From positions 62,001-126,000 of the forward strand of contig DAOUJQ010000013.1 in NCBI GenBank assembly GCA_034422455.1: a DNA stretch of 64,000 bases, given 5' to 3'. Under the pieces are notes generated by a model. The model was not told the DNA's origin, searched no databases, and worked only from the letters and a program-made list of their open reading frames with translations. The first letter of the stretch is position 1. Every line of letters begins with the position of its first letter. The position numbers were made by a program, and so were the translations under genes. This stretch comes from UBA1127 sp034422455 (lineage in GTDB: Bacteria > Chloroflexota > Dehalococcoidia > Lucifugimonadales > UBA1127). Positions 1 to 7,701 of this stretch are shown piece by piece.

Positions 1-617
1 TCGTACAGCGCCTCATCGCTCGATTGGTCGACGTACAGCGCGTCGAAGGCCCGCAGGAAGGCCCGCAGCACGGGTATTCGGTCCACCGGCCTGCTCAGGG
101 CGGCGGCCAGGCTCGTGGCCTCGGCGGGCGGTTCCAGCTCCGCGCTCGGGTCGTGGTTCACGTTCAGTCCGACGCCGAGGACGGCATGGCCCTCGTCACC
201 CTCCGCGGACGCCGTGCGCGCCTCGATGAGGATGCCCGCCGCCTTGCGGCCGTCCACACGCACGTCGTTGGGCCACTTCACCGTCGCCGTCAGCCCGGTG
301 GACTCGGCGATGGCCTCCACAAGCGACACGCTCGCGGCCATGTTCAGCAGGTGCAGCCGCTCCGCCGGTGGCCGCAGCACGATGGAGAAGGTCAGGTTCA
401 TGCCCGCGGGCGAGACCCATCGCCGTGCAAATCTGCCCCGGCCGCTGCCCTGCCGCTCGGCGAGGACGACCGTGCCCTCCGGCGCGCCCCGCTCCGCCAG
501 CCGCCGTGCCGTGTCCATCGTGCTCGCGACGGCTCGGTAGCATCGCACGCGGCGGCCCATCACGGACGTGGCGAGGTCTCGCTTGATTGCTCGGGCGGAG
601 AGTGTGTCAGCGGTCAT
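1..617 (-). CDS. birA: Biotin--[acetyl-CoA-carboxylase] ligase (BirA), C-terminus cut by window edge
   Basis: Attaches biotin to the carboxyl-carrier protein of acetyl-CoA and related carboxylases, via biotinyl-AMP, in the cytoplasm. The minus-strand frame opens at the ATG at 615-617 and runs without a stop to base 1, showing 205 residues. Visible are the substrate-binding STMDTA motif (about 32-37), the biotin-binding loop GSGRGRFARRW (57-67), KWPND (114-118) and KAAGILIE (125-132). There is no N-terminal winged helix, so this is the short, non-repressor (group I) type of enzyme. The gene begins 20 bases beyond the 3' end of rnpB, on the same strand, so the two could be co-transcribed. The C-terminal domain lies outside the window. 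Confidence 0.93.
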   Translation of the reverse strand, partial: MTADTLSARAIKRDLATSVMGRRVRCYRAVASTMDTARRLAERGAPEGTVVLAERQGSGRGRFARRWVSPAGMNLTFSIVLRPPAERLHLLNMAASVSLVEAIAESTGLTATVKWPNDVRVDGRKAAGILIEARTASAEGDEGHAVLGVGLNVNHDPSAELEPPAEATSLAAALSRPVDRIPVLRAFLRAFDALYVDQSSDEALY

Positions 618-636
618 TGCGCTGTTCTCAGGCGAA

Positions 637-1035
637 AGGGGCCGGTGGGCCTGTAAGCCGAGTTCTGTCCCCGGCCGCCATCAGTTTACGCCCCGTCGCC
701 GGGACTTCCTCCTCATGCGCAGCCGGGTGGCGGCCATCCCTCTAGCCCTGCCGTTGCCGGCAGGGTCGTGCGGCCAACCCGGGGGCGAGCCGGGCGCTCA
801 TGGCCCCCCTATTTGGCCTTGCTCCGGGTGGGGCTTGCCCGCCGCCGTGTCACCACGGTCGGCCGGGAGCTCTTGCCTCCCGATTTCACCCTTACTCCGG
901 CGGACCGGAGCGGTATGTTTCTGTGGCGCTTTCCGTCGGGTTGCCCCGCCTGGGCGTTACCCAGCACCCTGCCCGGAGGAGCTCGGACTTTCCTCTCCGA
1001 CGAATCGGAGCGGCCACCCGGCCCACCGGCCCCGC
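637..1035 (-). ncRNA. rnpB: RNase P RNA, bacterial type A
   Basis: Catalytic RNA of RNase P, which trims tRNA 5' leaders. Read on the minus strand it shows the family hallmarks in order: GAGGAAAGTCCGAGCTC near the 5' end, the CACAGAAA segment, GTAAGGGTGAAA, AGAGCTC, a GATGGCCGC block and the 3' ACAGAACTCGGCTTACAGGCC. The two ends form a 14-bp P1 helix: bases 1020-1033 pair with 638-651. Length is about 400 nt, normal for type A. The ends are set from the P1 helix and may be off by a few bases. ORFs across this stretch are spurious. Confidence 0.97.
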
Positions 1036-1071
1036 CTTTATTCTAGCAGGGACGGACTGCGCACGCCGGGA

Positions 1072-1515
1072 TCACCCGAACAGCTCAATGCTCGCGGCGA
1101 GGAAAGCGGCCTGCACCGCAACGCCGCCAGCCACCGCGACCGCCCCCGTGGCCAGCGGCAGCCGCTGCTTGCTCTGCACCGCCTTCTGCACGCCGTGCGC
1201 CGAGCAGCCCGCGATGAGGATGGTGAGAAAGACCTCGAAGTTGGTGTAGCTCCCGGACGCGATGTCCGACAGCCCCAGCAGGTACGCCCATATCACTGCC
1301 ATGACCGCGAACCACACGCCGAGAACACCGACGGCCGCCCACGTGGCCGCGGCACGCCATCGCGGGATGAGTGCGAAGGCGAGGACCAGCGGAAGCGCCT
1401 GCACGAGGTGGCGCGGCAGGGTGTCGCTGACGATCCCCACAACGATGAGCGCTGCGGCCACGACGAAGAGGCAGACGGCCACCTGCCTGGACTCCCACGA
1501 AATCTCAGGGTTCAC
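1072..1515 (-). CDS. Small integral membrane protein, unknown function
   Basis: A 147-residue protein made largely of four hydrophobic segments (about residues 10-30, 38-50, 57-82 and 118-142). It has a short hydrophilic N-terminus and a basic loop before the last segment. I recognise no catalytic motif. It lies directly upstream of rnpB on the same strand and downstream of the coiled-coil zinc-ribbon gene. The ATG is the only good start. It is probably a real gene because hydrophobicity is confined to this frame and the antisense frames give low-complexity Arg/Ala/Gly proteins. Function cannot be inferred. Confidence 0.72.
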   Translation of the reverse strand: MNPEISWESRQVAVCLFVVAAALIVVGIVSDTLPRHLVQALPLVLAFALIPRWRAAATWAAVGVLGVWFAVMAVIWAYLLGLSDIASGSYTNFEVFLTILIAGCSAHGVQKAVQSKQRLPLATGAVAVAGGVAVQAAFLAASIELFG

Positions 1516-1637
1516 TGCTGACCTCGTACTCAGGCTGGGTGCGTGGGCTCATAGCCGGCTGGTCGCTGGAAACCGGCTGATTGGGGAGAGATAACCGGCG
1601 AAGGCCAAGCGCTCGTGCTGGGAGCGGCGCAGGACCG

Positions 1638-2336
1638 CTACCCGTGGTACAGGTACCGCCCGCAGCTGCCGCACCGCACGGGCTGGTGGGACGTCCGCAC
1701 CAGCTGCTGCTCGTGCGATGGCACGGACATGCCGCAGCCGCCGCACATGCCGCGCGCGATCTTGACGATGGCCTGGCCCCGGCTCGACTCCAGGTTGCGG
1801 AAGGCCTTCACCTCCACCGCCGTCAGCGCCGCCTCCGCCTGGTCCCGGGCCTGGGCCACCTCCGTTGCCTGCTCCTGCAGCCGCTGCTGGCGCTCCTTCA
1901 GCGAGGGCATCTCCTGCTGCCAGCGCGCCTGCGCCTCCTCGTGCTCTGCGCTCAGGTCCGCGGACTTGGCCTCGGCGGCCTCCACCTGCTCCATCTTGGT
2001 CAGGAGCCGCTCCTCGAGGCCCCCCTGTTTCTCCCGGAGGAAGCCGATCTCCTTTTGAAGGGCAAACAGGTCCTTGGAGGCTGTGGTGGCGCCGCTGTAG
2101 AGCCGCTGCTCCAGGCCCTTGATGCGGGAGGCCGTGTCCTGCACGTCGTCGTCCAGTTTGGTCTGCTCGCCCCTGAGCACGGTCAGCGCCCGCTCCGCCC
2201 GCGCGGACAGCGCCTCCGTGCGGTCGACCGCTTCGTCGCGTGCGATGCGGGCGGCAACGTCTTCCAGGTCACCCCTGCACTTCCTGAGGGCCAGTTCCAG
2301 TTCCTGGAGCCTGTACAGGTCCTCGATCGTCGCCAT
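1638..2336 (-). CDS. Coiled-coil protein with C-terminal C4 zinc ribbon
   Basis: A 232-residue protein starting MATIEDLYRLQELE. It is almost entirely charged heptad-like helix up to about residue 175, then a zinc ribbon with two Cys pairs, CGGC and CGSC, near the C-terminus (ending RYLYHG). This is the architecture of the widespread bacterial C4-type zinc-ribbon/coiled-coil family (DUF164-like). Members are usually cytoplasmic and tentatively linked to nucleic-acid or ribosome-associated roles. The frame is open 52 codons further upstream, but that extension is low complexity, so the ATG at 2334-2336 is preferred. Confidence 0.85.
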   Translation of the reverse strand: MATIEDLYRLQELELALRKCRGDLEDVAARIARDEAVDRTEALSARAERALTVLRGEQTKLDDDVQDTASRIKGLEQRLYSGATTASKDLFALQKEIGFLREKQGGLEERLLTKMEQVEAAEAKSADLSAEHEEAQARWQQEMPSLKERQQRLQEQATEVAQARDQAEAALTAVEVKAFRNLESSRGQAIVKIARGMCGGCGMSVPSHEQQLVRTSHQPVRCGSCGRYLYHG

Positions 2337-2785
2337 ATGCGTCACACTCGAAGGTCCGGGCTTCTGGAGAGTGGGCAACATTCTAGGAAGCCCCCATAGC
2401 AGTGTCAACGAGCGGGACTTCCCCTCAAACGGCCGCTCATCCCTTTGCCGCGACGGGCGGTCGGGACCAATTTTCTTCCCGGCGATACCCAAGTGCGCCC
2501 TTCATTCGTTTGCACAGCTATGCGGGCCCCTGCGTGACCTGCCCCGCCGCCGCCGTGCCGATTGCTCCTCAGGGGAGGGAACCCGCGCTGGACACTTGCG
2601 TTTTCTTTTGGGCAATGGGTTGGTACCATGGGAGCAATAGAGCAGTGACGTTGAGTCAGGATGAGTAGAGCTGCGTGCGGCATGGCAATCTTTTGGAAGC
2701 CGTACACCAGGGGCGGTCTTTCACCCGCTCGCTGTGACACTGCCTTCCGCCCACCCTGCGCTTTATGCGAAGAAGGGATGACGTT
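2337..2785. other. Divergent intergenic region, no gene seen
   Basis: About 450 bases between the minus-strand zinc-ribbon gene and the plus-strand protease gene. It must hold promoters for both directions, but I could not assign a convincing -35/-10 pair. ORFs here have no recognisable composition or start context. Confidence 0.5.
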
Positions 2786-4171
2786 ATGACAAGAGTTCTA
2801 ACGGCGGTGTTGCTTCTCCTATTGCTTTCGGCGTCGCTGCTGGCGTGTTCCGACGAAGCATCCGAGAGCGAGGCAGCTCCCGCGCCAACCCCAATTCCGT
2901 CAATGGCGGCAGTCGAGCCCGCTCAGCCGGCGCCCGCGCCTACCGCGGCCCCGGCTCCCACGGCAAGGCCTGCCCCCGAACCAACGGCCCGGCCGACACA
3001 GGCGCCCGCTCCCCCACCTCCGCCGACCCCAATGCCCGCGCCGACGCCCTCGCTCTCGCAAATCCTCAGCCACGCGAGCCAGGCCATCGTGCAGGTCACC
3101 TCTTCCGGCGGGACCGGCTCCGGGACCATCTTCGACCCGCTTGGCTACGTCGTGACGGCGGAGCACGTAGTCGGCTCCGATGCTTCCGTGATGGTGCTCC
3201 ACCACAACGGCGACGAGGAGCGCGCGCTGGTGGTGGGCCGCGACGAGGTCCGGGACCTGGCCGTGCTGAAGATCAGCGGCAGCGCTGACCTCAAGTGGCT
3301 GCCCCTGGGGAACCTGGAGGACGTCGAGGAAGGCGACCCCGTAGTCACCCTGGGGTACACGCCCTTCAACGAGGCCACCACCAGCACCGACGGCATCGTG
3401 TCGAAGATCCTCCAGTATGAGGAGGACCAGTTCACCTACCTGCAGACCGACGCCACGTTCCACCAGGGCCAGAGTGGCGGCCCCGTGATGACCCGCGACG
3501 GCATGGTCGTGGGCCTCGTCAGCCGCGCTCCCGCGACGACCAGCCCGCTCGTGACCCTCGGCTGGGCCATCGCGATGGACAAGCAGGCCCGGGACCTGAT
3601 TGGGCGACTCCAGCAGGGAGAGGTGAACCTGGTCCCCATCCCGCCCGGACCGGGCCACTCCCACCGGAACCCGGCGCCGCTCGGCTACTCCGTGCGCGTG
3701 CTCAGCCGGTACTTCGACGGCAGCCCCCTCGCGCACGACATCACCGTGCTGCAGGTCCTCCGCGGCGAGCCGGCGTGGCGGATCATCCGGCAGGCGTACA
3801 GGTTCAACCTCCCGCCCACGCCGGGCTCGGAGTACATGCTCGCCTGGATCCGCATCGACTACGCCTCCGGGCCGGAAGGGCACACGGACTGGGTCAACCA
3901 GCTTGACTTCGGCCTGCTCTCAAGCCAGGGGCATGACTACATCATTCCCTTCGGTGTCCGCCCGCCGCAGCCCTTCCTGAGCGCCCGGCTTTACCCCGGC
4001 GCCCGCATCGAGGCGTGGACCATCTGGCAGGTGAGCGTCGACGATCCTGCGCCAATGCTGGTCTTTGGGCTGGACTCCTTCTACAGGGCCGGCAAGGGCT
4101 ACTTCATGACAGGCGAGCAACCGGCGGACGATGCGGCGGCAAGCTCTGACCGGAATGAGGTTTCCAGTTGA
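2786..4171 (+). CDS. Trypsin-like serine protease lipoprotein (HtrA/S1C-like, no PDZ seen)
   Basis: Predicted exported lipoprotein of 461 residues. The N-terminus is a hydrophobic signal ending in a Leu-Leu-Ala-Cys lipobox (Cys21). A Pro/Ala-rich tether follows to about residue 90, then a chymotrypsin-fold protease. The triad is visible as His127 (TAEHVV), Asp157 (RDLAVLKI) and Ser230 (GQSGGPVM), with the order and spacing of DegP-like enzymes. The C-terminal ~190 residues contain no recognisable PDZ domain and are unlike the usual HtrA layout. I chose the second ATG because AAGGGA lies 8-9 bases upstream of it; an in-frame ATG at 2765 would add seven charged residues ahead of the signal. Likely role: envelope protein quality control or processing. 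Confidence 0.85.
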   Translation: MTRVLTAVLLLLLLSASLLACSDEASESEAAPAPTPIPSMAAVEPAQPAPAPTAAPAPTARPAPEPTARPTQAPAPPPPPTPMPAPTPSLSQILSHASQAIVQVTSSGGTGSGTIFDPLGYVVTAEHVVGSDASVMVLHHNGDEERALVVGRDEVRDLAVLKISGSADLKWLPLGNLEDVEEGDPVVTLGYTPFNEATTSTDGIVSKILQYEEDQFTYLQTDATFHQGQSGGPVMTRDGMVVGLVSRAPATTSPLVTLGWAIAMDKQARDLIGRLQQGEVNLVPIPPGPGHSHRNPAPLGYSVRVLSRYFDGSPLAHDITVLQVLRGEPAWRIIRQAYRFNLPPTPGSEYMLAWIRIDYASGPEGHTDWVNQLDFGLLSSQGHDYIIPFGVRPPQPFLSARLYPGARIEAWTIWQVSVDDPAPMLVFGLDSFYRAGKGYFMTGEQPADDAAASSDRNEVSS

Positions 4172-4291
4172 TCCGGCGCACCGGCAACGTGACCGCAGTG
4201 CGCCATGACCGCGACAGTCTCATGTCCATAGCACGGGGGGCCGCGGGCTCCCCGTGGTCGGCGATGCCGGACCGGCTGTAAGGAGAAGCAG

Positions 4292-5056
4292 ATGTTCAAG
4301 TCGAATTCAATGGGAATGTTCAGCCTCGTATTCCTGCTGCCGGCGATTACGCTGGCGGTCGGCATAGGCGTCGGATACCTGCTGTTCCAGACCGGGACGG
4401 CTGAAGCAGCCTCCAATCTGGACGCCAGCCGTGACCGCGTCGTCAGGCTTGAGGCCTCCATTGGCGACAAGGACGCCCGATACCGGGAACTTCTGGCCGA
4501 GGTGGCCGGCTACAAGAGGGAAATCGCCGGCGTGACGGCCACCAACGAAACCCTCCGCGAAGAGCTCGACCGCAAGGGGACCGACATCGAGTCGGCTGAA
4601 GAGACCGGCAAGGACCTGCAGCAACAGCTGAACGAGGCGCAGGGACGCATTCGCGCGCTGGAAGCCCAGATCGGCGCCGAGGCCGACCTGACGGCACGGC
4701 TCGATCAGATCCGGGAGGTGATTTCGCCCCTGGAGCAGGACAGGCTGCTGCTCGTTGAGCTCCGCAAGGACACGCCGGACGTCCTCGAAGAAGCGCAGGA
4801 TTACTGGGAGACCATCAAGGAACTGGCGATCGCCGCAGACCCGACGCTGGGCGCCAAGGTCGACCGCGTCATCCGTTTCCTCCCCACCTACTTCGAGTGG
4901 TTTGATGGGGAGTATTCGAGCAACTGTGAGGCCTTGCAGGCATTCTTCGACACGGGCGCCGTCGAGTTCGGCAGGCTCTCGGGCGACCTGCAGAGCGACA
5001 TCTTCCTGCTGCTCATCAACAGAATTGACGCCGCGGCGGGCGAGCTGGAAGGCTAG
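4292..5056 (+). CDS. Membrane-anchored coiled-coil protein, unknown function
   Basis: A 254-residue protein with a single N-terminal membrane segment (about residues 9-32), a long coiled coil (about 40-145) rich in Glu, Arg and Lys, and a C-terminal helical domain with one Cys. A strong AAGGAG lies just upstream of the ATG. It lies between the protease lipoprotein and the BNR surface protein, and all three carry export or membrane signals, so it probably belongs to an envelope gene set. It resembles the protein at 41422-42429 in overall plan (anchor, coiled coil, C-terminal helical domain), though I cannot prove homology by eye. Not recognised as any named family. Confidence 0.75.
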   Translation: MFKSNSMGMFSLVFLLPAITLAVGIGVGYLLFQTGTAEAASNLDASRDRVVRLEASIGDKDARYRELLAEVAGYKREIAGVTATNETLREELDRKGTDIESAEETGKDLQQQLNEAQGRIRALEAQIGAEADLTARLDQIREVISPLEQDRLLLVELRKDTPDVLEEAQDYWETIKELAIAADPTLGAKVDRVIRFLPTYFEWFDGEYSSNCEALQAFFDTGAVEFGRLSGDLQSDIFLLLINRIDAAAGELEG

Positions 5057-5119
5057 CGCCCGGCCGCGCCTGGACACGCAGGCCGGCCCATCACACGGAG
5101 TTTGAAAGGGGAGCATGGC

Positions 5120-7612
5120 ATGAAGCGGAGCATCTCGCTGGGGCTAGGGATGATGGCGGTCGTCCTGCTGCTGACGGCGGCGCCCGACGCCGCGCTGGCG
5201 CAGGCGCCGGAAGACGACGCGGCCGGCGGCGATGTGCCGGAGGCCGTCACCCCGTTCATCCACTCCGTCCAGAACAACGTCAACCCGGCTCCCTTCACGT
5301 ACCTTACGCCCTTCACGGAACTGCTCTCCAGCACCATCGGCATCATGGCGCGCGGCCTTGATCCGCGCGGGACGGTCCCCCTCGCCTATCAGGGCAGGAG
5401 CAACAACGCTCCGCCTCCCGGCCTTGCGTGGGAAGCCCTGCCAGAGGTCTACGTCGCGCCCAACATGCCGCCCAACGCGCCCGCCACCCAGGGCGCCGGC
5501 CTCGTGCCCTTCCGCGACCCGGCCCCCGCCTTCAGCCGCAACATCCTCATTCCGCGGGACTTCTCCAGCTCGCCGATCCAGACGGAGCCCCACATCGCGG
5601 TGAACCCGAACGACCCTGACCACCTGGTCATGGGCTCCGTCGACTACAACTTCCCCAACGTCAGCATCTACGTCTCCATCGACGGCGGCGTGACGTGGGA
5701 AGGCCCCTCGCAGCCGCCGTACCTTGCCGACGACCTCGGCGCGGGCGGCGACCCCGTCGTCGCCTTTGACCGCGACGGCAACGTCTACGTCATCTTCATC
5801 TCCATCGGCGTGGAGGAGTTTACCGTGGGGCAGGCGGCCGACCAGGCGACCGTCTCCAGCATCGGCATCACCAAGTCCGAGGATGGGGGGCGCACCTGGA
5901 GCGAGCCGATATCCGCGACCCGCAGCAAGATCGGCAGGGACCTCAGTCCGGGCGAGCGGGGACGCTTGGAGGGGACCGTCTCCCTCGGCTTCCTGGACAA
6001 GCCGTGGATGACCATCGGCCCCAGCGCGGACGACCTGAGCAAGGACGCCATCTACATCACCTACACGGAGTTTGAGTCCGTCTATCCCATCGTCTTCCCC
6101 TTTGCCGGCAACTTCCCCTTCTTCGGCATCCCCGTGCTGGAGACCTCCATCAAGGTGGTCAGCTCGGTGGACGGCGGAAGGAGTTGGAGCGACCCTCAGC
6201 TCGTGAGCCCCGTTGTCCGGCGGATATTCGCCCGGGGCAGCGGCTCGGAGGAGGGGACGTCGGAGGAGACGCAGGAGCTCCAGGACTCGACCACCGACGC
6301 CGAGGGCACGCAGCGGGTGCTGCAGGGTTCCCAGCCCCAGGTTGCCACTGACGGCACGCTCTACGTGACCTGGCTCGACTCCACCGACGACGACTCCATG
6401 GAGGGCCTCGCCGAGAACTACGTCGCCCGCTCGGAAGACGGCGGCGAGACGTTCGGCAAACCCGTGCGCACCGGCGTCTTCAACGAGCCCGGCTTCCGGC
6501 CCCGCAACGGCTTCTTCCGCTACTGGGGCTCCGCCTTCCCGCAGATAGCCACCGGCCCCGGCGACGAGGTCTACATCGTCTACACCGCCAGGCCGCCCGA
6601 CTCCACGGTCGATGACGGCGACATCTACTTCACCCGCTCCAAGGACCGCGGAGAGACGTGGACGCGCCCCAGGGCCCTGAACGGCGACGAGACCCATAAC
6701 CTGCAGTTCTTCCCCAGCATCGCCGCCTCGCCCAACGGCGACCTGCACGTCATGTGGGGCGACTTCCGCGACGACCGCTCCCAGACGCGCTACCACATCT
6801 ACTACACCACTTCGACCGACGAGGGCGACACCTGGGGCTTCCGCGACGAGGAGCTGGACATCGACACGCCCGACACCCGCGTGACCGACTTCCACTCCAA
6901 CGCCAACAGAGGCTTCCCCGGCGGCGTCTTCATCGGCGACTACTTCTCCATCGCCGCCTCCGATGAGGACGTGTACCTGACCTGGGCGGACACCCGGCTC
7001 GGCGAGTTCGGCCCCATCAACCAGAAGATCGGCTTCACCCGGCGCTCGCAGATCCAGTCGCCGGAGGTCTTCCTGAACCCGCCCGCCGGTCCCGGCGGCC
7101 AGCCGGTCACCCTGCAGGGGTTCAACTTCCAGCCGGACATCAACGTGCTCATCCGCGTGGGCGGCGTCTCCGTCGCGACGGAGCGCACCAACGAGCTTGG
7201 CCGGTTTACCAGCCAGGTGTTCATACCGATCTCCGGCGAGGGGGCCCACGCGATCGACGTCTTTGACGATTCGGGCAACTTCGCAACGTCCTCCTTCTAC
7301 ATGGAGTTCGGCTTCGACAACATCCAGGACACCCAGGAAGAGCTTGTGGACAAGGTGGGGGCGTTGGAAAGCCAGCTGGCAGGGCTGGCGGGCCTTGCGG
7401 ACACCCTGACCGCGCCGCCTCCCGCGCCGGCCCCGGAGGAGAGGGAAGAGCCCGCGATGGAGATCGTCGTCCCCGAGATTCCGGCTCCTATCGTGGAGAT
7501 CACGCAGGCGCCGTGGTGGCTGCTGGCGCTGGCCATTGCCGTCACCGCTGCTGTCGTTGGCGGCCTCGCGTACCTGGCGGGCAAGCGGCCCCAGGCGCCA
7601 ACCGGCGCATAA
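5120..7612 (+). CDS. Secreted/anchored BNR-repeat (sialidase-like propeller) protein
   Basis: An 830-residue exported protein. A signal peptide (about 1-26, ending ALAQA) leads into a beta-propeller marked by repeated Asp boxes of the SxDxGxTW type: SIDGGVTW, SEDGGRTW, SVDGGRSW, SEDGGETF, SKDRGETW and STDEGDTW. After the propeller comes an IPT/TIG-like module (about 650-720), a Pro/Glu-rich linker and a C-terminal membrane helix (about 800-822) followed by Lys/Arg, consistent with cell-surface anchoring. Asp boxes mark sialidase-fold propellers but do not prove glycosidase activity, and I did not find the sialidase arginine triad by eye. The ATG at 5120 has AGGGGAG 7 bases upstream; a TTG at 5102 is a weaker alternative. 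Confidence 0.82.
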   Translation: MKRSISLGLGMMAVVLLLTAAPDAALAQAPEDDAAGGDVPEAVTPFIHSVQNNVNPAPFTYLTPFTELLSSTIGIMARGLDPRGTVPLAYQGRSNNAPPPGLAWEALPEVYVAPNMPPNAPATQGAGLVPFRDPAPAFSRNILIPRDFSSSPIQTEPHIAVNPNDPDHLVMGSVDYNFPNVSIYVSIDGGVTWEGPSQPPYLADDLGAGGDPVVAFDRDGNVYVIFISIGVEEFTVGQAADQATVSSIGITKSEDGGRTWSEPISATRSKIGRDLSPGERGRLEGTVSLGFLDKPWMTIGPSADDLSKDAIYITYTEFESVYPIVFPFAGNFPFFGIPVLETSIKVVSSVDGGRSWSDPQLVSPVVRRIFARGSGSEEGTSEETQELQDSTTDAEGTQRVLQGSQPQVATDGTLYVTWLDSTDDDSMEGLAENYVARSEDGGETFGKPVRTGVFNEPGFRPRNGFFRYWGSAFPQIATGPGDEVYIVYTARPPDSTVDDGDIYFTRSKDRGETWTRPRALNGDETHNLQFFPSIAASPNGDLHVMWGDFRDDRSQTRYHIYYTTSTDEGDTWGFRDEELDIDTPDTRVTDFHSNANRGFPGGVFIGDYFSIAASDEDVYLTWADTRLGEFGPINQKIGFTRRSQIQSPEVFLNPPAGPGGQPVTLQGFNFQPDINVLIRVGGVSVATERTNELGRFTSQVFIPISGEGAHAIDVFDDSGNFATSSFYMEFGFDNIQDTQEELVDKVGALESQLAGLAGLADTLTAPPPAPAPEEREEPAMEIVVPEIPAPIVEITQAPWWLLALAIAVTAAVVGGLAYLAGKRPQAPTGA

Positions 7613-7701
7613 ACGCATGACAGGCTGAGTATCATGGAGGCCCGACCGGCAGGACGCCGGGTCTCCGGGGAAATGCCGAGAGCGGAAGAGGAGGAGGGCA
7701 C

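Noticed and set aside
768..1521. Open frames across the start of the window on the plus strand
   Set aside because: They overlap rnpB and the minus-strand membrane-protein gene and have no protein features.
5144..7618. An 824-codon open frame on the minus strand
   Set aside because: Antisense to the BNR-repeat protein, low complexity, no ribosome site; a GC-bias artefact.
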